This document shows positions 53,738-63,500 of a DNA stretch of 64,000 bases, in pieces. Positions within the stretch are counted from its first letter, which is position 1. The number at the start of each line of letters is the position of its first letter. The stretch lies in assembly GCF_014269035.2 (NCBI RefSeq), contig NZ_JABWRP020000010.1, positions 62,001 to 126,000 on the forward strand. The letters run 5' to 3'. The position numbers and the translations under genes are program-made. The DNA is from Pseudomonas vlassakiae (GTDB lineage Bacteria > Pseudomonadota > Gammaproteobacteria > Pseudomonadales > Pseudomonadaceae). The notes under the pieces were generated by a model. That model ran no database searches and had not been told where the DNA came from. It saw only the letters and a list, made by a program, of their open reading frames with translations.

Positions 53738-56700
53738 TACGTCTTGGATGAATCGTTGCCATGCATCGCAACCTGCGGTGGCTTGCATTCGTTCGGGTTG
53801 CCCGGTTGTAAGTACGGCATCAGGATGGGCGCCATGCCCTTGAGCACCTGGACGGGCAATGCCGACGTGAACTTGAACGCCTCAGCCGAGCGCCCAGGCA
53901 CGAAGGCCGTCAGGGTGCCGAAGTGGTTGTCGCCGAGGAAGAACACGAAGGTGGCAGTACGGTTCAGCGAACGCGAGCCGATCAGCCGACCGCCGGCACC
54001 GAAGCTCTCGATACGGTTGTCGCCGGTACCGGTCTTGCCGCCCATTACCAGCGGCGTGCCGTCATTGAGCTTGAAGCTGCCGGAGATGCGCCGTGCGGTA
54101 CCGGCGTCGACCACCTGTGACATGGCACCCTTCAGCGCCCGCGCCACGGCCACCGGCAGGATACGCACACCACGGTCCGGGTCGCTGACCAGCTTGGTTT
54201 CATAGGGCGTATTGGCGGCGAAATGCAAAGTGTCGATACGCAGCGTCGGCAGGCGCACGCCATCGTTCTGAATGATGCCGACCAGTTCCGACAGCGCAGC
54301 CGGGCGGTCGCCGGAGCTGCCGATGGCGGTTGCCAGTGAGGGTACCAGGTGATCGAACGGGTAGCCCACGCGTTTCCAGCGTTGATGGATGTCGAGGAAC
54401 GCCTCGATCTCGACCATGGTGCGGATGCGGCTGTCACGCGCACCCTGGTGCCGGCTCTTGAACAGCCAGCTGTAGACTTCCTGGCGCTCGAAACGGCTGG
54501 CATTGACCATTTCGGTGAGCGTGGAGCTCGGGTTCTTCAACAGGTAGCCCAGCAGCCACAGGTCCAGCGGATGGACCTTGGCAATGTAGCCCTGGTCGGG
54601 CAGGTCGTACTTGCCTGGGCCATAGGCTTCGTACATCTCCGCCAGCTTGCCGTCGGTGAGTTTGCCCAGGGCGATCTTGTCATCCTTGCTGTGGGCACGG
54701 ACGAAGGCATTGAAGGTTTCCTGGCCGGCTTCCGGGAACAGGTAACGGTGCACCGCAGCCAGGCGCTGCGGGGTGGCGCGCATGCTGTCGAGGAAGGTGT
54801 CCAGGCGTTGCTGGGAGGTCTTGCGCTGGTACTTCTTCCAGAAGCGCATCAGGTAGCTGGTGCCTTCCTTGTCGGCGAAGCGGGCCAGGTATTCCTGGCG
54901 GCGCGGGTCGGAGTCGTCCTTGAGCAGCGGCACGCGGTTGAACGGCTGCTGGTAGGTGACGTAGCGCACCAGGTCGCGCATCAGGCGGATGAATGGCAGG
55001 TTGATCGACTCGCGCAAGGCATCCTTGAGGGTCGGGTTGCGGTTGTTGTCTTCCTTGCGGAAGTTGTTGAACACGTGCATGCCGCCACCGGTGAAGAAGG
55101 CCTCGCCAGTGTTGGCCGAGTACTTGCGCTCCAGCGCCGCATCGAGCATGGCGTCCAGGCTCTGGTTCTTGCTGTTCTGAGCCAGCCATTCCAGCGACCA
55201 CTGGGTGATGCGGTCGAGTTCGGCGACTTCGACTTTCTTCAGCTCGGCGGCAGGTTTGCCGGCGTACTTGTCGTGCAGCTCGGCGATGATCTCCAGGTAG
55301 GTCGTGAGCACCCGCAGCTTGGCGGTCGAGCCCAGTTCCAGCTTGCTGCCTTCGTTGATGTCGAAGGGCTGGTTGGTACTGTCGGTCTGCACCCGAACCC
55401 GTGAGCCATCGGCCGTGCGCTCGAACAAGGTGAAGCTGTAGCTCACCTGGTCGGTGGTCTTGGCGGTGAGCAGGCGTTCGCCGATCAGGCCCATCTGCGC
55501 AGCGAACTCCGGGTCGGCAAGGTTTTTCAGGTACTGGCTGACCTGCAACTGCAGGTCAGCCTGCAGGGTACTGGTGGCTGACACGTCGAGGCGGTCGAGA
55601 TCGTACAGCGGGCGGTTGAGCATGGCTGCCAGGCGGTTGCGCGCCAGGCTGATGCCTTTGTTGGTGATGATCGGCACGATGGTCGGCTGGGCGACCCAGT
55701 CGCGGTAGACCGCCTTGCTGGCCAGCGCCGCACTGGCCAGCGGTGGCTCGATGATCTTGGCGGCCGCCAGTACGCGGATATGCGCGTCGGTGAGTTCGGC
55801 CAGTTCGACCCGGCCCTTGGACAGGTAATGCGAAGGGCGGCGCTGGGCAATCATCAGCGACAGCACCTGGCGCAGGGCCAGGCCGCGTGCGGCCATGCTT
55901 TCAGGGTCGGTGGCGGTGGAAGTCAGGGCCTGGTTGACCTGATCGAAATCGGCGCCGTACCACACCCGCAGGCCCTCGGCCATGCCATGTACCTCGCCAT
56001 GCCCGGGCACTGCCGACAGCGGCACGCTGTTGAGGTAGTCGCGCACGATGCGGTGGCGCGCTTCGCTGGTGTCGGGGCCGCCCTGGTAGGCGCGTACGCT
56101 GGCCGAGATCATCTGGCGGATCTTCTCGGCACCATTGACGGTCAGGCCATCCGGTGAGTGGCGGTACTTCTCCAGTTGGGTGGCGAGGGTACTGCCACCC
56201 GCTGACTGGCCAGGCAAGGCCAGGTACTTGGCCACCTGGCTGTACGCGGCCTTGGCAAAGCGCGGCCAGTCCACGGCCGGGTTGTTCTTGACATCCTTGG
56301 TATCGAGCAGGTCGCGGTTCTCGATGAATAGCAGGCTGTTGACCATCACCGGCGGAATGGAGGCGAAATCCGGGTACAGGTGTTGCGGGTAGTTGTACTG
56401 GTAAAGCGTCTCGCCCCGGCAGTCGGTGATCGACAGGCCGGCCTGGATCTTTTCGATGTACGGCGCGAACAGGCCATGTTCGACATAGCGCATCAGCGCC
56501 GGGGAAAACCGCACCTGCTCGCTGATCAGGTAGTCGCGCTTCAGCAGGCGTGGCAGGAACTCGCCCAGCCCGCTGTAGCCCAGGCGCTTGTCAAATGGCC
56601 CTTCGCCCGGATAGATGATCGCATCGCTCGGCCCTGGCTGCAGCGAATAGGTGAGGGTGGTGGCCAGCTTGCTGAATTCGCGCGACTGCAGGTTGGAGGT

Positions 56701-56874
56701 GCGGAACTCGTCGTAGGCAGCAAAACCGATGGCGATCAGTGCCACCAGCAGGATCAGGAAAATCAGCCGCCACCAGAGCCTGCGCTGACGTGGGGGCTGC
56801 GGTTGTGGCGTCATGGCCGGAGGTGCTTCAGATGCTTCCGTTCTGGTTGGTTCCGATTGCCACAATGCGCCCAT
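53737..56874 (-). CDS. Atypical class A penicillin-binding protein (GT51 plus transpeptidase)
   Basis: A 1045-residue protein anchored by one helix (about 36-54). The GT51 glycosyltransferase domain has its catalytic Glu185 in LLFIENRDLL, where the usual EDxxF is altered, and GGSTLATQLEK at 226-236 in place of GxSTITQQ. The transpeptidase domain has Ser516 (GSTAK), SIN at 623-625 and KTGTG at 947-951, so all three penicillin-binding motifs are present but spread by long insertions. It is much longer than PBP1a, 1b or 1c. It probably makes or repairs peptidoglycan under special conditions. It stands alone. Confidence 0.85.
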   Translation of the reverse strand: MGALWQSEPTRTEASEAPPAMTPQPQPPRQRRLWWRLIFLILLVALIAIGFAAYDEFRTSNLQSREFSKLATTLTYSLQPGPSDAIIYPGEGPFDKRLGYSGLGEFLPRLLKRDYLISEQVRFSPALMRYVEHGLFAPYIEKIQAGLSITDCRGETLYQYNYPQHLYPDFASIPPVMVNSLLFIENRDLLDTKDVKNNPAVDWPRFAKAAYSQVAKYLALPGQSAGGSTLATQLEKYRHSPDGLTVNGAEKIRQMISASVRAYQGGPDTSEARHRIVRDYLNSVPLSAVPGHGEVHGMAEGLRVWYGADFDQVNQALTSTATDPESMAARGLALRQVLSLMIAQRRPSHYLSKGRVELAELTDAHIRVLAAAKIIEPPLASAALASKAVYRDWVAQPTIVPIITNKGISLARNRLAAMLNRPLYDLDRLDVSATSTLQADLQLQVSQYLKNLADPEFAAQMGLIGERLLTAKTTDQVSYSFTLFERTADGSRVRVQTDSTNQPFDINEGSKLELGSTAKLRVLTTYLEIIAELHDKYAGKPAAELKKVEVAELDRITQWSLEWLAQNSKNQSLDAMLDAALERKYSANTGEAFFTGGGMHVFNNFRKEDNNRNPTLKDALRESINLPFIRLMRDLVRYVTYQQPFNRVPLLKDDSDPRRQEYLARFADKEGTSYLMRFWKKYQRKTSQQRLDTFLDSMRATPQRLAAVHRYLFPEAGQETFNAFVRAHSKDDKIALGKLTDGKLAEMYEAYGPGKYDLPDQGYIAKVHPLDLWLLGYLLKNPSSTLTEMVNASRFERQEVYSWLFKSRHQGARDSRIRTMVEIEAFLDIHQRWKRVGYPFDHLVPSLATAIGSSGDRPAALSELVGIIQNDGVRLPTLRIDTLHFAANTPYETKLVSDPDRGVRILPVAVARALKGAMSQVVDAGTARRISGSFKLNDGTPLVMGGKTGTGDNRIESFGAGGRLIGSRSLNRTATFVFFLGDNHFGTLTAFVPGRSAEAFKFTSALPVQVLKGMAPILMPYLQPGNPNECKPPQVAMHGNDSSKT

Positions 56875-57263
56875 AGTCTTCTATCCGGCCAGGTATCTTC
56901 GTCTTGCTTGTCTGAAGCTTAGACGTTGGTGGGAGCAGGTGAAAAATTTGTAGGAAGCCGAGAATAGCGGTGTAGGACTATGCGGCTTTGGTGTGGGTTT
57001 AGTCCTGTGACGTTGTTGATAGGGTGGTAGTGGAATTGGGGCTGGCGCAACAGCCCCGAAAAACTCGCTGAATTTTCCTGCTTATACAGCGAAAATCCCT
57101 GTATCGGACTTCCTATACTGCTCGGCCCTTCGCCGTGCCGGCCGCTCTAGCCCGGCACACGGGCCGGCCCACGAGGCCAGCCTGGCAAGCCAACGTCCCG
57201 CCTATCGGCAGGGCCGGTGCTGCACGAAGGTCTACTCCAATAACAAAATGAGGTTGTATTGCT
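56875..57263. other. Intergenic region between the penicillin-binding protein and permease genes
   Basis: This 389-base divergent gap must hold promoters for both genes. The right part is a GC-rich leader with several GGCC-type inverted repeats between 57133 and 57230, then an A-rich motif and TGAGG before the permease start. No reading frame, tRNA or clear riboswitch is seen. Confidence 0.5.
57239..57246 (+). promoter_or_regulatory. Hfq/Crc site before the amino-acid permease
   Basis: AATAACAA fits AANAANAA exactly and is followed by AA and the TGAGG ribosome binding site. Amino-acid transporters are frequent Crc targets in pseudomonads. Confidence 0.55.
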
Positions 57264-58682
57264 ATGCCAGTCGGCAACCCTTCTGCCCCTGCCGAGCCCA
57301 CCGAGGGCGGCCCGCTCAAGCGTGAGCTGGGCGAACGGCACATCCGTTTGATGGCGCTGGGCGCTTGTATCGGCGTCGGACTTTTCCTCGGTTCGGCCAA
57401 AGCCATTGAAATGGCCGGTCCTGCGATCATGCTTTCCTACATCATTGGTGGCCTGGCGATCCTGGTGATCATGCGTGCCCTCGGCGAGATGGCCGTGCAC
57501 AACCCGGTCGCCGGTTCGTTCAGCCGCTATGCCCAGGACTACCTTGGTCCACTGGCGGGCTTTCTCACCGGCTGGAACTACTGGTTCCTGTGGCTGGTGA
57601 CCTGCGTCGCGGAAATCACTGCGGTGGCTATCTACATGGGCATCTGGTTCCCTGATGTGCCGCGCTGGATCTGGGCATTGATGGCGCTGGGCAGCATGGG
57701 CGCAGTCAACCTCATCGCGGTCAAGGCGTTTGGCGAGTTCGAGTTCTGGTTTGCCCTGATCAAGATCGTCACCATCATTGCCATGGTCCTCGGCGGCATT
57801 GGCGTGATCGCGTTTGGTTTCGGCAATGATGGCGTCGCCGTGGGCATCGCCAACCTGTGGAGCAACGGCGGCTTCATGCCTAATGGTGTGACCGGTGTGC
57901 TGATGTCGCTGCAGATGGTCATGTTCGCCTATCTTGGCGTGGAAATGATCGGCCTGACCGCCGGCGAAGCACGCAACCCGCAGAAAACCATCCCGCAGGC
58001 GATCGGTTCGGTGTTCTGGCGCATCCTGCTGTTCTACGTCGGCGCCCTGTTCGTGATCCTGTCGATCTACCCATGGGACGGCATCGGCAGCCAGGGCAGC
58101 CCGTTCGTCATGACCTTCGAGCGTCTGGGCATCAAGACCGCTGCCGGGATCATCAACTTCGTGGTGATTACCGCTGCGCTGTCGTCGTGCAACGGCGGCA
58201 TCTTCAGCACCGGGCGCATGCTCTACAGCCTGGCGCAGAACGGCCAGGCCCCGGCTGCCTTCGCCCGCACTTCGAAAAGCGGCGTGCCGCGCAATGCCCT
58301 GCTGCTGTCGATCGGTGCACTGCTGCTGGGCGTGCTGGCCAACTACCTGGTGCCGGAAAAGGTGTTCGTCTGGGTGACCTCGATCGCCACCTTCGGCGCG
58401 ATCTGGACCTGGGTGATGATCCTGCTGGCGCAGATCAAGTTCCGCGCCGGCCTGTCGACCACCGAGCAGAAGGGGCTGAAGTACCGCATGTGGCTGTGGC
58501 CGCTGAGCTCCTACCTGGCCCTGGCCTTCCTGGTGCTGGTGGTGGGCCTGATGGCGTACTTCGAGGATACCCGCGTGGCGTTGTATATCGGCCCGGCGTT
58601 CCTGGTTGTGCTGACGGTGCTGTACTACACGCTGCGTCTGGCACCGCGCCAGGAGCCCGGCGCGGTCGACGGCCTCGCCTGA
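57264..58682 (+). CDS. Amino-acid permease (APC superfamily, AAT family)
   Basis: A 472-residue inner membrane permease with 12 helices. The AAT-family signature is LKRELGERHIRLMALGACIGVGLFLGSAKAIEMAGPAIMLSYIIGG, followed by MRALGEMAVHNPVAGSFSRYAQDYLGPLAGFLTGWNYW. Further motifs are EMIGLTAGEARNPQKTIPQAI and SSCNGGIFSTGRMLYSLAQNGQAP. It resembles ProY/proline-type and related permeases, but the substrate cannot be decided from sequence. ATG 57264 has TGAGG ten bases upstream, a slightly long spacing. Confidence 0.9.
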   Translation: MPVGNPSAPAEPTEGGPLKRELGERHIRLMALGACIGVGLFLGSAKAIEMAGPAIMLSYIIGGLAILVIMRALGEMAVHNPVAGSFSRYAQDYLGPLAGFLTGWNYWFLWLVTCVAEITAVAIYMGIWFPDVPRWIWALMALGSMGAVNLIAVKAFGEFEFWFALIKIVTIIAMVLGGIGVIAFGFGNDGVAVGIANLWSNGGFMPNGVTGVLMSLQMVMFAYLGVEMIGLTAGEARNPQKTIPQAIGSVFWRILLFYVGALFVILSIYPWDGIGSQGSPFVMTFERLGIKTAAGIINFVVITAALSSCNGGIFSTGRMLYSLAQNGQAPAAFARTSKSGVPRNALLLSIGALLLGVLANYLVPEKVFVWVTSIATFGAIWTWVMILLAQIKFRAGLSTTEQKGLKYRMWLWPLSSYLALAFLVLVVGLMAYFEDTRVALYIGPAFLVVLTVLYYTLRLAPRQEPGAVDGLA

Positions 58683-58690
58683 ACCCGAAA

Positions 58691-58711
58691 GCCCCGGCCT
58701 GGAGCCGGGGC
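58691..58711. terminator. GC-rich hairpin after the permease
   Basis: GCCCCGGC/GCCGGGGC stem with a five-base loop, eight bases after the permease stop. The T tract is poor on both strands, so termination efficiency is uncertain. Confidence 0.6.
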
Positions 58712-58718
58712 CTCGTTG

Positions 58719-58824
58719 TCAGCGGCTCGCTGCCGTGCCTGCTGGCGCCAGGCCCTGAGCCAGGATCATCAGGCTGATGCCCAGCAGCGCGGTGTCCTTG
58801 ATCAGGAAGCATTTCAAGTCGCAG
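58719..58824 (-). pseudogene. Possible C-terminal remnant of a DUF417/DoxX-like membrane protein
   Basis: Past the stop of the glutamate-synthase-like gene, one frame reads CFLIKDTALLGISLMILAQGLAPAGTAASR and ends at a stop. This resembles the last helix (FLxKDxALLG) of DUF417/RclC-type membrane proteins. No start or upstream half exists, so it is probably a deletion scar. Short and tentative. Confidence 0.3.
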
Positions 58825-58837
58825 TCCTTGAACGTTT

Positions 58838-60448
58838 TCAGGCGGCCATCGGCTCGAAACTGTCGGCCCGGGCCATCTGCCACATACGCGAATAGAACTG
58901 CCCATTGACCTCGCCGGTGAGCAACTCGCCTGGCTTGAGGAACACATGCATCTGCGAGAACAGCTTGATCTCGGTGGCCGACACGCGCCGCACCAGGTGC
59001 TTGGCCTCCAGCTGCGCCGGGTGCTCGAGGCCCGCTGCGGCCAGCATCTCGGCCAGCGCACGCAGGGTGTTGTGGTGGAAGTTCAGCACCCGCTGAGCCT
59101 TGTCCGGCACTACCAGCGCGCGCTGGCGCAACGGGTCCTGAGTCGCGACGCCGGTCGGGCACTTGTTGGTGTGGCAGCTCTGCGACTGGATGCAGCCGAT
59201 GGCGAACATGAAGCCGCGCGCCGAGTTGGCCCAGTCGGCGCCGATGGCCAGCACGCTGGCGATGTCGAAGGCGCTGACGATCTTGCCGCTGGCACCGAGC
59301 TTGATCTTGTCGCGCAGGTTCAGGCCAACCAGGGTGTTGTGCACGAACAGCAGGCCTTCGCGCAGCGGCACGCCGATGTGGTCGGTGAACTCCACTGGCG
59401 CGGCGCCGGTGCCGCCTTCCTTGCCATCGACCACGATGAAGTCGGGGAGGATGCCGGTTTCCAGCATGGCCTTGGCGATGCCCATGAATTCCCACGGATG
59501 GCCCAGGCAGAACTTGAAGCCTACCGGCTTGCCACCGGACAGCTCACGCAGCTGGGCGATGAAGTGCATCATCTCGATCGGGGTGGAGAAGGCGCTGTGG
59601 CGCGAGGGCGAAATGCAGTCCTCGCCCATCAGCACACCGCGGGTTTCGGCAATTTCCTCGGTCACCTTGTGCTTGGGCAGTATGCCGCCGTGGCCGGGCT
59701 TGGCGCCCTGGCTCATCTTGATCTCGATCATCCGTACCTGCGGGGTACGGGCCTGTGCGGCGAAACGTTCCGGGTCGAAGCGCCCGTCCGCGGTGCGGCA
59801 GCCGAAGTAACCGCTGCCCAGTTCCCACACCAGGTCGCCACCGTGTTCGCGGTGGTAGGGGCTGATGCTGCCTTCACCGGTGTCGTGGTGGAAGTTGCCC
59901 AGCTTGGCGCCCTTGTTCAGGGCGCGGATGGCGTTGGCACTGAGCGAGCCGAAGCTCATGGCCGAGATGTTGAAGATCGATGCCGAATACGGCTGGCTGC
60001 ACTGTGGGCCGCCAACGATGACGCGGAAGCTTGCCGGGTCGGTCAGCGGCGCCGGGCGCATGGAGTGGCCGATGAACTCGAAGCCCGACTCGTAGACGTC
60101 GATCAGGGTACCGAAGGGTTTGTCCGAGGCTTCGTTCTTGGCTCTGGCGTACACCAGCGAGCGCTGGGCGCGGGAGAAGGGCAGGGCGTCGCTGTCGGCT
60201 TCCAGCAGGTACTGGCGGATTTCCGGGCGGATGGCCTCGACCAGGTAGCGGATGTTGCCGAGGATCGGATAGTTGCGGCGCACCGCGTGGCGCTGCTGCA
60301 GCAGGTCGAACACCCCGATCAGGCTGAGTACCGCAGTGGCCAGGGTGAACGGCCACAGCCATTCGTGGTGGAGGAACGGCAGGCTCGCCAGGGTGAACAG
60401 TACACAAGCGGTGAAGCAGGCATAACGGCTGAGAAGTGACAGGCTCAT
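58838..60448 (-). CDS. Stand-alone FMN/Fe-S glutamate synthase-like membrane protein
   Basis: A 536-residue protein. Two N-terminal helices (about 8-27 and 31-49) anchor it. The rest is a GltB-type FMN domain: FNISAMSFGSLSANAIRALNKGAKLGNFHHDTGEGSISPYH, EIKMSQGAKPGHGGILP, KFCLGHPWEFMGIA and VVDGKEGGTGAAPVEFTDHIG. The cysteines of the 3Fe-4S cluster are kept (CIQSQSCHTNKC, C-x5-C-x4-C). The glutamine amidotransferase and C-terminal beta-helix domains of glutamate synthase are absent, so the real substrate is unknown. Confidence 0.88.
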   Translation of the reverse strand: MSLSLLSRYACFTACVLFTLASLPFLHHEWLWPFTLATAVLSLIGVFDLLQQRHAVRRNYPILGNIRYLVEAIRPEIRQYLLEADSDALPFSRAQRSLVYARAKNEASDKPFGTLIDVYESGFEFIGHSMRPAPLTDPASFRVIVGGPQCSQPYSASIFNISAMSFGSLSANAIRALNKGAKLGNFHHDTGEGSISPYHREHGGDLVWELGSGYFGCRTADGRFDPERFAAQARTPQVRMIEIKMSQGAKPGHGGILPKHKVTEEIAETRGVLMGEDCISPSRHSAFSTPIEMMHFIAQLRELSGGKPVGFKFCLGHPWEFMGIAKAMLETGILPDFIVVDGKEGGTGAAPVEFTDHIGVPLREGLLFVHNTLVGLNLRDKIKLGASGKIVSAFDIASVLAIGADWANSARGFMFAIGCIQSQSCHTNKCPTGVATQDPLRQRALVVPDKAQRVLNFHHNTLRALAEMLAAAGLEHPAQLEAKHLVRRVSATEIKLFSQMHVFLKPGELLTGEVNGQFYSRMWQMARADSFEPMAA

Positions 60449-60543
60449 ACGGGGGTCCTTGCGATGGCGCGGTCAGGCTCAGGGCCTGGGGCAAACCCCG
60501 ACCATAGCCAAGTTGCGTGGCAGTGCAAATCGAAATCGGGGTA

Positions 60544-60561
60544 GCGAAAATCATTCTCGCC
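60544..60561 (-). promoter_or_regulatory. Weak Fur-like site
   Basis: The minus strand reads GCGAGAATGATTTTCGCT, about ten of fifteen matches to the Fur core, roughly 95 bases upstream of the glutamate synthase-like gene and just after the lhr stop. Fe-S or iron control of that gene is possible. Low certainty. Confidence 0.3.
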
Positions 60562-60584
60562 TGGGGGTATTCGCCGATAAGGTT

Positions 60585-63500
60585 TTAGCCTGTCGGTGTA
60601 CGCAGCAATTTCTGCTTCCAAACGTCCTGCTCCTGCGCCGAGGCATCCACCAGATAGCTGTAGTGCCCAGCCACCCGCACCGCCACCGGCACACCGTCGC
60701 GGTACAGCAGCCGGTTGCCACCGACAGCAGGCACCTTCGCCCCAGGCAACAACGACCCGATCAGGTTCAGCGGGTCGCTGGCACTCACCACCACCAGTTC
60801 TGCATCCAGGGCTCGCCGACGAACCTGGCGCAACAACCCGACCGCCTCCGGCAAGGCGAACTGCTCGCCGGCCAGCCCGGCAATGAAACGCCCGCCACGA
60901 ATCTCGCCACGCGCTTCCAGCCGGTGGTAGCAGCGCAGCAGCTCGCGCCAGGGCGGCAACACATCGCTCTCTCGCTCCAGCAACCGCCAGCAGATCACGC
61001 CATAGCGCCGTAGCAGCGCACGGGCGATGTGCTCCAGGCGCTGGTGCTCGTCGACATTGCCGCTGCCCCGACGCAACAAGGCCCAGCGCCCGGCGTGGGC
61101 CATGCTGCTGGACATTGGCGGGTGGCCGCGTCGGCTGTTGCGCGAGGTGCGCTTCGCCGCCGGGGTAATCAGGCTGCGCAGGCCGGTGAAACTGTCGGCG
61201 CCTACCAGGCCGGCACCGACCAGCTCCTGTAGCGCCGTTTCCAGCTCGCTGGGCAGCAGGTGGGCCTCAGCGGTCAGTTCGTCGAAGAACAACGCACCTT
61301 GGGTCTGCAACGCCTCCAGCACCCGTTGGGCCCGCCCCCCAAGTGCTTCAGGGGCCGGCTCGGGGGCCAGGCTGCGCCACAGGGCCAAGTGCTCACGCGG
61401 CAGCAACACCAAAGGCGTGCTCGACAAGGTATTGCTCGCCGCCGTCGCCGCCAGCCGACTCCAGGCGAATTGCCCATTGCGGCAGGCATCGTCCAGCCAG
61501 TGCGGGCTGTAGTCCTTGATTCGTGCGGGCAGAAGTTCCGCTTCCCAGGCGCCGGCCGCACTCGGAAAACCCTGTAACTGGCCCAGCACTTCGGCTACCG
61601 CATCCGGGCCACGCAGGCGCTCATCAGCGGCCAGGTGCTGCCAGTCGAACAGAAAACGCATGAAGTCCTGCAGGCTGACGGGCTCGATCTCCCGGCGCAG
61701 GCGTTTCACCGTGTAGCGATGGATGCGTGCCAGCAGATGGCGCTCGCACCATTGCAGGTCCAGCGCCCCAGGGCTGAAGTGGCCACGCAACACATAGCCT
61801 TCGGCTTCCAGGCGGGCCAGTGCCTGCTCGACCTCAACAGCAGGCTTGCCCAGTGGTGCGCTGATTTGCGCCACGCTCTGCGGGCCGTAGCCGCTCAGGC
61901 GGGCGCGTAGCAGTTCACGCAATGCGCTGTCCGGGTCGATGGCCTGATCGAAGCCGGGCAGTACGTCCAGCGCAGGCTCCATGTGTGCAGACGGATACAG
62001 CGCTTGCAGCAGGTTCAGGCGCTCGCGCGCCAGCCACAGCTTTTCATCGGTCAGGCGCAGGGCTCGCCCGGCCTTGGCCAGCTGACGCAGCAGCAGGTCC
62101 CAGCTGGGGTTGGCCTGGACTTCCTCATGGCTGATGGCGCCCAGGGTCATCAGCGCCTCGTGCATCTCGTCGGCATTGCTCGGCTGCGGCCAGGCTTCGG
62201 CCTGCACGGCGGTGATCGCATCGGCGTCCAGCGCGCCGAGGTCATCGCCGCTGTGAACTTCATTCCAGCGCCTATTGAGCACCGCCTGGGTACGCCGCTC
62301 TTCGAGCGGCGCGTCATCAAGAAAGGCGTACGGCCTGGCATTGAGAATCGCCGAGGCCAGTGGCGAGGGCGCTGGCAGGTCGCGGCACAGCAGGCGCACC
62401 TGGCCGCTTTCCATGCGCCGCAGCAACGCCAGCCAGCCTTCGCTGTCCATGGCCTCGTGCAGGCAGTCGTCGAGGGTCTGCTCGACCAGTGGGTGATCAG
62501 GGATCTGCCGCTCGCCGACGATGTTCTCCAGGCAGGCAATCTGGTCGGGGAACACCGCAGCGATCAGGTCTTCGCTCTTCATGCGCTGGATCTGCGGCGC
62601 CACCTTGCGCCCGCCGACGAAGCGCGGCAAGGCCATGGCCACGCCGGCATTCCAGCGCCAGCGCACGCCGAACAACGGCGCGTCGAGCACGGCCTGGATG
62701 AGGATCTGCTCGGCACTGCGGCTGTTGAGGTAGCGCCACACTTCATCCAGCTCGAAACTGTGGCTGGTCGACAGCGACAGCACGATGGCGTCCTCGCTGG
62801 CCGCGGCCTGCAGCTCGAAATTGAAGGTGCGGCAGAAGCGTTTGCGCAGGGCCAGGCCCCAGGCACGGTTGATGCGGCTGCCATAGGGCGAGTGGATGAT
62901 CAGTTGGGTACCGCCGGACTCGTCGAAGAAGCGCTCCATCACCAAGGTCTGCTGTGAGGGCAGGGCGCCCAGCACTTGGTGGGTGCGGGCGAGGTAGTCG
63001 AGCAGCTGGCTGGCGCTGGCCTCATCCAGGTCGAACGTGGCTTGCAGCCACTGCTGCACCGCAGCAAGATCGCCGTCGTTCAGCACCAGTTGTTCATCGA
63101 GGCGCGCCTGCAGGCGGGCGACCGCCGCGGACAGTTCATCGCTGCGCCCCGGTGCTTCGCCAAGCCAGAACGGGATGGTCGGCGGCAGGCCCTGGGCGTC
63201 CTCGACCCGCACCCGGCCAGGCTCGACCCTGAGGATGCGGTAGGACGCGTTGCCCAGTTGGAAGATATCGCCTGCGATGCTCTCCACGGCGAAATCTTCG
63301 TTGACGCTGCCGATGTTCAGCGCCTGTGGTTCAAGCAGCACCGCGTAGTCGGCGTTGTCGGGAATGGTGCCGCCGCTGGTCAGCGCCGTCAGCTGGCTGC
63401 CCCGGCGGCCGCGCAACGTGCCGCTGACCGCATCGCGGTGCAGGTAGGCGCTGCGGATACCCTGGCGGCCGTTGTAGCCCTCGGCGAGCATGCACAACAG

